A stretch of DNA of 13,402 bases from JANWLD01 sp036276695 (GCA_036276695.1 DASUOI010000027.1:1-13402); one strand, 5' to 3'; counted from the first letter of the stretch, positions 6,466-13,250 are shown. Numbers and translations are program-made. Notes: generated from the letters alone by a model not told the origin.

Positions 6466-7200
6466 ATGAAGAAAAAAATAATTATCCTAATCATCATCGT
6501 AGCCGGTATTGCCATCCTTTATTTTTTACTTAACCAAAAGGCAGAAGCTCCCGGAGGTTCTTCCGACGGCAAAAATTCCGATAACGTAAGTATCCCGGCA
6601 GAGGATTTGGCCAAGTATACAGTTAACGTACAAGAAAGCATTTACTACATCGTCAACAAGAATCGTCATATATCCGCCTCATACGTACCGAATAATTTAG
6701 TAAAGCCAGATGTAGCTCTGGTTCCAGGAGATAATCCTGAAGAACAACAGCTTAGAGGCGAAGCGGCTACGGCGGCAAAAACAATGTTTGAAGCAGCTGA
6801 AAAGGCCGGCTTCAGCCTTGTGATGGCCAGCGGGTACCGCTCAGCTCAACTGCAGGAAATCTTATTCAACAACTACGCAGCTCGCGATGGAGAGGAGGCT
6901 GCCAGTAAATACAGCGCCCGGCCTGGAACTAGCGAGCACCAGACGGGACTGGCTCTGGACGTGACCACTGAAAGCCGCGAATGCTACCTAGATGTATGTT
7001 TTGCCGAAACCCCTGAAGGAAAATGGCTTAAGAATAATGCCCATAAATATGGATTTCATCTGAGATACCAAAAAGGCAAAGAAGACATAACCGGCTACCA
7101 GTTTGAACCATGGCACTTTCGCTATGTCGGTAATGATCTGGCGAAAAGACTCCATGACAGCGGACAAACTATGGAGGAATTTTTCGGTATCTTGCTATAA
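6466..7200 (+). CDS. VanY-like D-Ala-D-Ala carboxypeptidase (peptidase M15B)
   Basis: The 244-residue protein has an N-terminal membrane anchor (residues 2-22, after MKKK) and a short Gly/Ser/Asp-rich linker. Its peptidase M15B/VanY domain lies outside the membrane. Such enzymes remove the terminal D-Ala from peptidoglycan stem peptides. The zinc ligands and catalytic residues are all visible: ASGYRS (121-126, with the substrate-binding Arg125), SEHQTGLALDV (156-166, His158 and Asp165), and EPWHFRYVG (214-222, catalytic Glu214 and zinc ligand His217). Cys173 and Cys178 lie on a surface loop and could form a disulfide outside the cell. Length and layout are normal for D,D-carboxypeptidases of the family, and nothing points to vancomycin resistance as such. 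The ATG is set by the extended -10 six bases upstream. The gene is followed 10 bases later by the aminotransferase, which has its own promoter across this gene's stop codon. Confidence 0.9.
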   Translation: MKKKIIILIIIVAGIAILYFLLNQKAEAPGGSSDGKNSDNVSIPAEDLAKYTVNVQESIYYIVNKNRHISASYVPNNLVKPDVALVPGDNPEEQQLRGEAATAAKTMFEAAEKAGFSLVMASGYRSAQLQEILFNNYAARDGEEAASKYSARPGTSEHQTGLALDVTTESRECYLDVCFAETPEGKWLKNNAHKYGFHLRYQKGKEDITGYQFEPWHFRYVGNDLAKRLHDSGQTMEEFFGILL

Positions 7201-7201
7201 T
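7193..7201 (+). promoter_or_regulatory. Extended -10 of the aminotransferase-PEP carboxylase operon
   Basis: TGC followed by a perfect TATAAT. The box includes the VanY gene's stop codon (7198-7200). Nine bases (TTAGGATAA) separate it from the ATG at 7211. The AGGA three bases before the ATG could also serve ribosomes arriving on a read-through message. Confidence 0.6.
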
Positions 7202-7210
7202 TTAGGATAA

Positions 7211-8362
7211 ATGTCGAGTATACATAGTTCCGATTTGGTTGCCGGGTTAGAGGAAAGCGCAACGCTAGCACTAAATGCCCGGGTCAAAAAAATGGCCGCG
7301 GACGGCGAGAAAGTTTATAACTTAACCGCTGGTGAATTGTCCTGTGAAACGCCCGTATATATTCAAGACTATGTTGTAAAAAAACTTAATCAAAATAAAT
7401 ACACGCCGGTAAGCGGACTGTCTGAGTTGCGCGAAGCAATAGCGAAATATGCAAAAGACTTTTATAAGCAAGATTGGATAGGGGCTGAAAATGTTGTCGT
7501 TTGCCCTAGCGTTAAGCCGGGTATCTGGGCAAGTCTTACCTCAATCATTAACCCGGGCGAAGAGCTCATCCTACCCACGCCTACATGGGTAAGTTATAAG
7601 CATCTCGTACATATAGCTGGCGCAAAATTAGTACAGACTAAGCTAGCCGACGATTTTGATCTGGACATCGACGATATAAAATCAAAAATCACAAATAAAA
7701 CCAAAGCGATTCTGCTGAATTCACCCCAAAACCCTACCGGTGCGACCTACAGCCAAGAAAGCATAGAACGTCTTACGCATATAGCAAACGAAAACAACAT
7801 TACGGTTTTATCCGACGAGATTTATTCACGTCTTGTTTTTAATGAAAATTTTAAACCGGTTAGTTTGTTTGATTTTAAAAACCTAATAATTTTAGATGGA
7901 TTCTCTAAAAGCCAGGCTTTGACTGGTTGGCGGATCGGCTATGTTATCGCTCCCGTTCAGACCGCGAAAGACTGTACAAAAATCCTGTCCCACGCCATGG
8001 GAAATGCCTCGGTTATCAGCCAATACGCGGCGCTCGCGGCACTACAACATGGAAATGAACCGGTCATGTTTGAAGAACTGAAATCTAATCTTGATTTAGC
8101 CTGTTCTAAATTAGACCAAGTAAAAAAACTACACTACATAAGACCCTCAGGCGCATTTTATATTCTGGTGGATGTCAGGGAGATGACAAGCAGCGGCTTT
8201 GAGTGGTGCGAGGAATTATTACAGAAAAAAGGAGTAGCTTTAGTACCTGGTGAAGCCTTTGATGCCCCGGGGTTTGCGCGGATATCTTTCGGCGGCGATG
8301 CAGACACTATTTCAAAAGGGCTTGATCTGATAAAGGAGTTCTCAGAGGAAAACTATGCGTAA
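7211..8362 (+). CDS. Class I PLP aminotransferase, probably aspartate-type
   Basis: The 383-residue protein is a fold-type I aminotransferase. PLP-site residues are all present: NSPQNPTGATY (170-180, Asn174), SDEIYSRLVF (201-210, Asp202, Tyr205) and GFSKSQALTGWRIGY (230-244) with the Schiff-base Lys233 and phosphate-binding Arg241. Arg357 in ARISFG would hold the substrate carboxylate. It resembles the I-gamma group of aspartate/aromatic aminotransferases, so aspartate-oxaloacetate exchange with glutamate is the likely reaction. The neighbour supports this: the next gene overlaps it by eight bases and makes oxaloacetate. The two together would turn PEP, bicarbonate and an amino donor into aspartate. 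The start is set by the -10 nine bases before the ATG. Substrate range cannot be fixed from sequence; tyrosine or alanine use is possible. Confidence 0.9.
   Translation: MSSIHSSDLVAGLEESATLALNARVKKMAADGEKVYNLTAGELSCETPVYIQDYVVKKLNQNKYTPVSGLSELREAIAKYAKDFYKQDWIGAENVVVCPSVKPGIWASLTSIINPGEELILPTPTWVSYKHLVHIAGAKLVQTKLADDFDLDIDDIKSKITNKTKAILLNSPQNPTGATYSQESIERLTHIANENNITVLSDEIYSRLVFNENFKPVSLFDFKNLIILDGFSKSQALTGWRIGYVIAPVQTAKDCTKILSHAMGNASVISQYAALAALQHGNEPVMFEELKSNLDLACSKLDQVKKLHYIRPSGAFYILVDVREMTSSGFEWCEELLQKKGVALVPGEAFDAPGFARISFGGDADTISKGLDLIKEFSEENYA
8344..8349 (+). promoter_or_regulatory. Shine-Dalgarno of the PEP carboxylase gene
   Basis: AGAGGA lies five bases before the ATG at 8355, within the end of the aminotransferase gene. 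It shows that the organism does use Shine-Dalgarno initiation inside operons, in contrast to the leaderless first genes. Confidence 0.7.
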
Positions 8363-9866
8363 GATTCCAGCGACAATTGCAACCCAACACCCCGATAATG
8401 CCTCCGCTCCCTATTGGAGCAAGGATGACGACCCTTTCGTCAATACATACCAAGAAACCGAAGAGTGCTTAACGTGCCTTGAGGATTTGGGGATGGAAGA
8501 ATACATGTGGGACTGGGAAGGCAAAAATGCCGATGCCTCAGTCGTTGATAAGTTGCTCACCAAATATTACCCGTATTTCAGTGAACACCGTTTAGGCAAA
8601 GATAAATTTTTGACTTTTCGCGTGCCAAACATCTGGGAAGAGAAAGGCTACAGCTTATTGCAGGCAATGACCATAATTCTCTCCAGCGAGGATTTCGCCC
8701 GCGACCTGGATTTCAAACAAAGGCCGTTATTTGAAGTTATCCTGCCAATGACAGTAAGCGCTGACCAGCTTATACATATGCACAAGCTTTTTAATAAGTT
8801 CTCAAAGTTCAAGTCGGCTGAATTCACTGCCGATCGCAAAGCAAACACCGAGAATTTAGAAGTAATCCCACTTGTAGAAGGCGCAAAGAATCAGCGGGAA
8901 ATTAGCAGCTTGCTTATCGACTACATAAAGAAACACCAGAAACTTTTAGGTAAGAAACCCGATTACATAAGAGTATTCATAGCCTGCTCGGACCCAGCCT
9001 TAACAGAAGGCTTTATCACTACAAAACTATCTAACAAGCTGGCCTTGGTTGAAATAGAAAAGGCATCTAAGAAAACGGGCGTTAAAATGTACCCGTTCGC
9101 CGGAGCCGGCAGCCTGCCGTTCCGGGGAGGAATAACTCCGGAAACAACTAAGCAGTTTGCTGAAGAATTTGCCGGGCTCAGGACTATAACCCTGCAATCT
9201 GCTTTTCGTTATGATTATCCTGTCGATCAAGTAAAGTCTGCGGTTGCCTACCTTAATAAAAATTTGGAAAAGGGCAAAACCGCCCCGCTTTCCGGATCAG
9301 ACCAAAGAACTTTGAATGCGATAGCAGAAAATTCCAGCAAGCTGTATAAGCAGACTATCAAGCAGGTTGCTCCCGGTATGGAAGACATATTTGAAGCTGT
9401 TCCAAAAAGACGCGAGCGCCGGCAGCATATAGGACTTCTTGCATATAAGCGATCCAGTGGCGGGCTGGAGCTGCCCAGGGCTATTACTTTCACCTGTGGT
9501 TTTTATTCTATAGGAGTGCCACCGGAATTTATTGCCAGCGGTAGAACTTTGGCTAAGTTATCAGAGAAAGAATTAGACCTTGTTAAAAGCTTTTCGCCTA
9601 ATCTTATAAGTGATTTCACCCGTGCCGGAAGGTTCTTAAATAAAGATGTCCTAGACAAATTGGCAAGTTCAAACACGGGCTGGGACGATATTAAGCAAGA
9701 TATAGAAAAGTTAAGTAAAATATTAAAAATTGAGTTCAAGCCCGAGACGACTGAACAAAAAGAGCATATAAAATTAAGCTCCAAGATTTTTAACGGCAGA
9801 AGCAGCCGCTTGGAACTTCAAAAGCTTATATCACAATCGGCTATTTTGCGTAAAAGCTTAGGTTAA
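8355..9866 (+). CDS. ppcA: Archaeal-type phosphoenolpyruvate carboxylase
   Basis: The 503-residue protein matches the short archaeal-type PEP carboxylase (PpcA), not the roughly 900-residue bacterial enzyme. It forms oxaloacetate from PEP and bicarbonate. Marks include the N-terminal IATQHPDN (8-15), EEYMWDWEGK (48-57), FLTFRVPN (85-92), PLFEVILPM (124-132), GAGSLPFRGG (250-259) and LQSAFRYDYP (280-289). The basic and acidic residues in these motifs bind PEP and the metal in the family. Archaeal-type enzymes lack much of the allosteric part of the bacterial form and are usually insensitive to acetyl-CoA. The gene is known mainly from archaea and a few bacteria, so in a bacterial genome it suggests old transfer. 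It overlaps the upstream aminotransferase by eight bases, has a good Shine-Dalgarno (AGAGGA), and ends in a TTAA shared with the convergent msrB stop. Confidence 0.93.
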   Translation: MRKIPATIATQHPDNASAPYWSKDDDPFVNTYQETEECLTCLEDLGMEEYMWDWEGKNADASVVDKLLTKYYPYFSEHRLGKDKFLTFRVPNIWEEKGYSLLQAMTIILSSEDFARDLDFKQRPLFEVILPMTVSADQLIHMHKLFNKFSKFKSAEFTADRKANTENLEVIPLVEGAKNQREISSLLIDYIKKHQKLLGKKPDYIRVFIACSDPALTEGFITTKLSNKLALVEIEKASKKTGVKMYPFAGAGSLPFRGGITPETTKQFAEEFAGLRTITLQSAFRYDYPVDQVKSAVAYLNKNLEKGKTAPLSGSDQRTLNAIAENSSKLYKQTIKQVAPGMEDIFEAVPKRRERRQHIGLLAYKRSSGGLELPRAITFTCGFYSIGVPPEFIASGRTLAKLSEKELDLVKSFSPNLISDFTRAGRFLNKDVLDKLASSNTGWDDIKQDIEKLSKILKIEFKPETTEQKEHIKLSSKIFNGRSSRLELQKLISQSAILRKSLG

Positions 9867-10252
9867 TTTTTAGGTTTAAAGTCTAGGCACACAGAGTTTA
9901 TGCAGTAGCGCTTGCCTGTTTTTTCTCTCGGCCCATCGTCAAATATATGTCCGAGGTGGCTATCGCAATTTGCGCACAAAACTTCAACCCGCCTCATGCC
10001 CAATGAGTTATCGTCTTCAAGTCTAACAGTGCCTGACTCTGCTATATCATAAAAGCTTGGCCATCCGCTGCCAGATTCAAACTTATGCTCGCTTTTGAAC
10101 AAATTTGCTCCGCAGGCAGCGCATGTAAAAACACCTTCGCGCTTTTCGTCTAACAGCTTCCCAGTAAATGGAGTCTCGGTGCCTTTTTGTCTTAATATCT
10201 TATATTGTTGAGGAGTTAGTTTTGCCTTCCAGTCCTCTTCACTTAACTTCAT
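9863..10252 (-). CDS. msrB: Peptide methionine-R-sulfoxide reductase MsrB
   Basis: The 129-residue protein is a stand-alone MsrB, which reduces methionine-R-sulfoxide in oxidised proteins. The structural zinc site is intact: Cys44 and Cys47 (CAAC) and Cys93 and Cys96 (CANC). The catalytic cysteine is Cys117 in KRYCINS, and GSGWPSF (61-67), GHIFDDGP (101-108) and the LDF end are present. The position before GWPSF, which is the resolving cysteine in many MsrBs, is Ser62 here. Instead there is an unusual Cys122 (NSVCLDF, commonly NSASLDF). The resolving step may therefore use Cys122 or an outside thiol. It starts three bases after the mscL stop and is probably cotranscribed and coupled with it; no clear Shine-Dalgarno is seen. 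It is convergent with the PEP carboxylase gene and overlaps it by four bases. Confidence 0.95.
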   Translation of the reverse strand: MKLSEEDWKAKLTPQQYKILRQKGTETPFTGKLLDEKREGVFTCAACGANLFKSEHKFESGSGWPSFYDIAESGTVRLEDDNSLGMRRVEVLCANCDSHLGHIFDDGPREKTGKRYCINSVCLDFKPKN

Positions 10253-10255
10253 ATA

Positions 10256-10687
10256 TTACTTTTTATCTAGCTTATCCAAGCGCAGAGCTTTGATACCGAA
10301 ATAAACTATAAGCAGAACAGTTATAAAGCTGATCATTACTGAGATAAACGCACCATATGCAAAGGTTGCTTCTTTACTGCCTATGCTAAGAGCGAATGAT
10401 TTATCCACCAAAGCGCCCGTCCCCGGTAAGATTATTCCTACTATGGGGTTAATAAAACTGGCAACAACTTGATCGACAAGAGCCTTGACTTGAACGCCCA
10501 AGACTAAACCGACAGCTAGACCTACGACTCCATAGGTGCGTATAAAGTCTTTAAAGTCATAGACCCTATATCTAGCCCTCTCTTTAACGACCCTTCTGGC
10601 TTTTGACCTTTGTCTGTCTTTTGTCTGTTTGGCTACTTTTGCCCTGATCCGTTTGGCTTCGGCTGATGAAATTTCTTTTTCTGCCAT
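10256..10687 (-). CDS. mscL: Large-conductance mechanosensitive channel MscL with basic N-terminal extension
   Basis: The 143-residue protein is MscL, the channel that opens under membrane tension and relieves turgor after osmotic downshift. The core starts at about residue 44 (DFKDFIRTYGVVGLAVGLVLG), giving TM1 about 54-80. Next comes a short loop with FINPIVGIILPG (78-89), then TM2 about 108-134 (YGAFISVMISFITVLLIVYFGIKAL) and a short charged tail. Ahead of the core stands an extension of about 43 residues, about one third Lys/Arg and probably helical, which ordinary MscL lacks (E. coli starts within about 10 residues of TM1). The start is well supported: AAAGGAG a few bases before the ATG and a promoter 33 bases upstream. 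It leads an mscL-msrB unit, and may also receive read-through from argS-HAD. Confidence 0.93.
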   Translation of the reverse strand: MAEKEISSAEAKRIRAKVAKQTKDRQRSKARRVVKERARYRVYDFKDFIRTYGVVGLAVGLVLGVQVKALVDQVVASFINPIVGIILPGTGALVDKSFALSIGSKEATFAYGAFISVMISFITVLLIVYFGIKALRLDKLDKK

Positions 10688-10689
10688 AT

Positions 10690-10748
10690 CTCTCCTTTAC
10701 CTTCTAGGCTTTAAGGTTAATTATAAAATAAAAAATGGTTATTGAAAA
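10690..10748 (-). promoter_or_regulatory. mscL promoter and strong Shine-Dalgarno
   Basis: On the minus strand TATAAT reads from 10725 to 10720, with a partial -35 (TTTTCA, 10748-10743) 17 bases upstream, right after the HAD gene. The leader of about 25 bases carries AAAGGAGAG (10698-10690) just before the ATG. This is the one first gene here with a normal 5' leader and a strong ribosome binding site. Confidence 0.6.
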
Positions 10749-10750
10749 TG

Positions 10751-11449
10751 CTATTTTCCCTGCACAAACTTTATGATATCCTCTGGTTTTTCAGCAATGT
10801 GCTTAGGTTTTGCGCGTTTAAGTCCGACTTTGCTCTGCAGACCCCAAGTAACGCCTATCGTATTAAGCCCGGATTTATTTCCGGCTACAATGTCGCGCGT
10901 CTCATCGCCTATCATCCAGCACGCGGATTTTTCATAATTATTGTTTTTGAGTAGTTTTTTCAATGCTTTGTCTTTACCGAATACTGACGAGCCTTTTAAT
11001 ATCGTGACGTCTGTTTTGAAGTCGTTGTTTTTAAGTATTTTCCTGACTGTTTTTTCATTGTTCGTGCTAAGTATATAGATATCGAAGTCTTTGCTAAGCT
11101 CTTTTATAATGTTTTTTATTCCAGAAAATATTTTTACTTTCGAAGCACGTTTTCTGTATTCTTTCCTGGCCAGATTTAACAATCTTGGAATTTGCCAAAG
11201 TTTTATACCCGCCCACTTTATGGCCTGTCGGGTCGTCCCATCGCGCAGCTTTTGCTTTATTTCTACACTAAGTTCAGGCCTTTTGTTTATAGCTGCAAAA
11301 TGATCATAGATACTTATAATAATCTTTTCCGAGTCAGCAAGCGTCCCGTCAAAATCAAATACCACACACTTCGCAACAGTCATCCTGCTATTCGGCGCAG
11401 CCGAATACTCCGATGGCTGTTGCGAATGTGTGGATATATAACGATTCAT
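10751..11449 (-). CDS. HAD-superfamily phosphatase, phosphoglycolate phosphatase-like
   Basis: The 232-residue frame is a haloacid dehalogenase hydrolase of the Gph/PGMB type. Motif I is FDFDGTLADS (31-40, nucleophile Asp32 and acid/base Asp34). Motif II is Ser128 (ILSTNN). Motif III is Lys159 (FGKDKAL). Motif IV is GDETRDI (Asp182, Asp186). The helical cap lies between about 40 and 105. Substrate unknown; small phosphate esters are typical. The start is uncertain. The ATG at 11449 shares a base with the argS stop (TAATG), which suits coupled re-initiation. It gives 22 extra residues not typical of the family. The ATG at 11383 begins MTVAKCVVFDFDGTL, the usual family start, but lies in the stem of a large hairpin with no well-placed Shine-Dalgarno. 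Cotranscribed after argS. Confidence 0.85.
   Translation of the reverse strand: MNRYISTHSQQPSEYSAAPNSRMTVAKCVVFDFDGTLADSEKIIISIYDHFAAINKRPELSVEIKQKLRDGTTRQAIKWAGIKLWQIPRLLNLARKEYRKRASKVKIFSGIKNIIKELSKDFDIYILSTNNEKTVRKILKNNDFKTDVTILKGSSVFGKDKALKKLLKNNNYEKSACWMIGDETRDIVAGNKSGLNTIGVTWGLQSKVGLKRAKPKHIAEKPEDIIKFVQGK
11362..11433. repeat. 72-base hairpin at the argS/HAD junction
   Basis: Bases 11362-11384 pair with 11412-11433 as 22 pairs (21 Watson-Crick, one G-U type, one single-base bulge at 11369). A symmetric 4x4 internal loop follows, then an inner stem 11389-11396 with 11400-11407 (TATTCGGC/GCCGAATA) closing a three-base loop. In the minus-strand mRNA this puts the internal HAD start codon (11383-11381) in the stem and an AGCAGG in the loop region. 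One arm encodes the HAD residues TVAKCVV, and the other arm is an inverted near-copy lying in the 22-codon extension. No T-run follows, so it is not an intrinsic terminator. It may hide the internal start, stabilise the mRNA end, or be a scar of an inverted duplication. Confidence 0.85.
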
Positions 11450-13110
11450 TACATCTTCTCGGGTACTTCAACGCCAAGGATATCCAGGCCTTTTTCAAGT
11501 ATCCGGCAGTATATATCGACAAGTTTAAGACGTTCCTTGCTTCTGGGGTCATCCAGCACGCGGTTAGACTCATAAAATCTGTTGAACACCTGGCAAAGTT
11601 CAAAAAGATAGCCGCATATATAGTGCGGAGCGAATTCATTCAAAGAAGACTGATAAACATCCGGGTATTCCGATAATTTCCGGGCCAGGCTGCGTTCGGC
11701 AGGCTCCAGGGTTTTGATTGTTATGTTTGAATCAAAACTATCGGCTTTCGATATGATGCTTTTACCCCTGGTTAGCGCATATTGTATATAGGGACCGCTA
11801 TTGCCTTCCAGGCTTACGGACTGGTCGGGATCATATATTGTATCCCCACCAATCCGGTTTTTTAAAAATGCGTACTTGATAGCGCCAAGCGATACTATAG
11901 GGTCCTTAGAATTATTCTGCTGCGCGTTAGCTTCTTTTGCTAAATCAATAAGATCAGCTGCTTTTAATATATTTCCTTTTCGGCTGCTCATTTTCACGCC
12001 GCCGGGCAGCTTGACCACGCCATGGTTTATATGTCTGGTGTTCTCAACCATTTCAGGAGCAAATAAACTTATGCTCTTCTGAACCACCTGCATATATTGC
12101 ATAATTTCGTTCGCGGTTACTATGACTGAAAGGTCAAAATCATATTCGGCTTTTTTCAAGAAAGCCAGGCCGACTTCTTTAGCTTCATAGGTCGGCAGAC
12201 CTTCTCGGGTTATAAAAACTCTTGTGTGAAGTCCATCCTTTTCGCCTCTGAATACAACCGCTCCGTCAGATTCTTCATAGACGCTTCCGATTTGCCCTTT
12301 TATTTTTTCCAGCCCTAGTTTATAAACCTGGCTTTCGGCGTAGTATTTTTCAAATTTTATATCTATCTGTTTATAAAAATCTTCAAAATAATCATAGCTC
12401 CAATCCCTTGCCGTCCAATAAATCTTGGCGAACGGGGATGATTTGTCGCTTTTATCATGAAGCTGGTAAATTTTTTTATTCAATCCGGTTATTTCGGTGG
12501 CTATTTTACTATCATCTGCTTTAGAAGCACCTTCTACGTAGCAGTCCGCCAGCCATTGGGATCTTTCGCCGGCTGGAATCTGGTTTAGTTTATCAGGGTG
12601 TTCACCGCCAAGTTTGTTCAATATAGCCCACATGGTTTTCGCTACATGCAGTCCAACATCGCCTCCATAATTCACCCTATGCACCTTTGCTCCTGAAGCT
12701 TCAATTATCCTGGAGATGGATTCGCCGATAATGCTTGTATACAGGTGTCCGGCATGCAAGACCTTAAAAGGGTTCGGGTCGGAAAACTCCATGACCACCG
12801 TCTTATCTTTAAAAAGCATGGAGCTAGGTTCTTCCAAGGCTTTTATCAAGGCTTGGTCGCTTAGCTTTATGTTTATGAAACCAGCTCCTGCTACATTGGC
12901 GTCAGCTAGGTCTTGGTTGCTTTTTAAGTGTTCGGATATTTCTCCGGCTATCCAAGCCGGGTTCTTACCTAGCTTGCCAGCCAAGCGTAATGCCACGTTA
13001 GTTGAATAATCGCCGAACTGTTCCTCCGGACGGGTAATCTGCGGGTCAATTTCCTCATCAAAAAGTTTAATACATATCTCGCGTATTCGTTGGTCTAACT
13101 CCTTATTCAT
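11449..13110 (-). CDS. argS: Arginyl-tRNA synthetase
   Basis: This is the class I synthetase that charges tRNA-Arg. Counting from the ATG at 13149, HAGH (132-135) is the HIGH motif in DPNPFKVLHAGH, and KMSSRKGN (386-393) is the KMSKS loop. The N-terminal Add-1 tRNA-contact domain (with EQFGDYSTN at 44-51) precedes the Rossmann core, and an ALR-type anticodon domain (from about 450) ends in LGVEVPEKM, close to the usual -RM end. I place the start at the ATG at 13110 (residue 14 of the longer frame), giving 553 residues. The distance to QFGDY then resembles that of other ArgRS, and an extended -10 lies seven bases upstream. The longer start at 13149 has neither Shine-Dalgarno nor such a box. 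The HAD gene follows with a one-base TAATG overlap. Confidence 0.95.
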   Translation of the reverse strand: MNKELDQRIREICIKLFDEEIDPQITRPEEQFGDYSTNVALRLAGKLGKNPAWIAGEISEHLKSNQDLADANVAGAGFINIKLSDQALIKALEEPSSMLFKDKTVVMEFSDPNPFKVLHAGHLYTSIIGESISRIIEASGAKVHRVNYGGDVGLHVAKTMWAILNKLGGEHPDKLNQIPAGERSQWLADCYVEGASKADDSKIATEITGLNKKIYQLHDKSDKSSPFAKIYWTARDWSYDYFEDFYKQIDIKFEKYYAESQVYKLGLEKIKGQIGSVYEESDGAVVFRGEKDGLHTRVFITREGLPTYEAKEVGLAFLKKAEYDFDLSVIVTANEIMQYMQVVQKSISLFAPEMVENTRHINHGVVKLPGGVKMSSRKGNILKAADLIDLAKEANAQQNNSKDPIVSLGAIKYAFLKNRIGGDTIYDPDQSVSLEGNSGPYIQYALTRGKSIISKADSFDSNITIKTLEPAERSLARKLSEYPDVYQSSLNEFAPHYICGYLFELCQVFNRFYESNRVLDDPRSKERLKLVDIYCRILEKGLDILGVEVPEKM

Positions 13111-13117
13111 CTCTGTT

Positions 13118-13126
13118 AGTATATCA
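13118..13126 (-). promoter_or_regulatory. Extended -10 of the argS operon
   Basis: TGA followed by TATACT on the minus strand (13126-13118), then seven bases (AACAGAG) and the ATG at 13110. It lies inside the longer possible argS frame and argues that this frame begins too early. Confidence 0.55.
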
Positions 13127-13228
13127 TTAGGTTTAATTCTTTCGTTCATATGCTATATCCGTTAAGATTTTGGCCAGCACAAGGCTGAAGTCTATTATCT
13201 TTTTATGAAAGTTAAGATATTGATTTAT

Positions 13229-13250
13229 ATAAAAAGCAAATGCTTATTTT
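13229..13250 (-). terminator. Possible weak intrinsic terminator after the right-edge gene
   Basis: Just past the stop codon, AAGC-ATTT-GCTT followed by a short T-run (minus strand, 13245 to 13231) could form a small hairpin. The stem is only four to five pairs, so this is marginal. The rest of the gap to argS (13127-13230) shows no other clear feature. Confidence 0.25.

Noticed and set aside
6466..7200. Glycopeptide-resistance vanY.
   Set aside because: No van ligase, dehydrogenase or two-component genes are near; an ordinary cell-wall D,D-carboxypeptidase is the simpler reading.
8648..9784. Several minus-strand frames opposite the PEP carboxylase gene (8648-8848, 9027-9230, 9248-9493, 9503-9784).
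   Set aside because: Short, antisense to a conserved enzyme, and without recognisable motifs.
11192..11676. Plus-strand frames across the argS/HAD junction (11192-11575, 11413-11676) and a minus frame at 11388-11639.
   Set aside because: They shadow argS and HAD, and the open length is explained by those genes and the hairpin.
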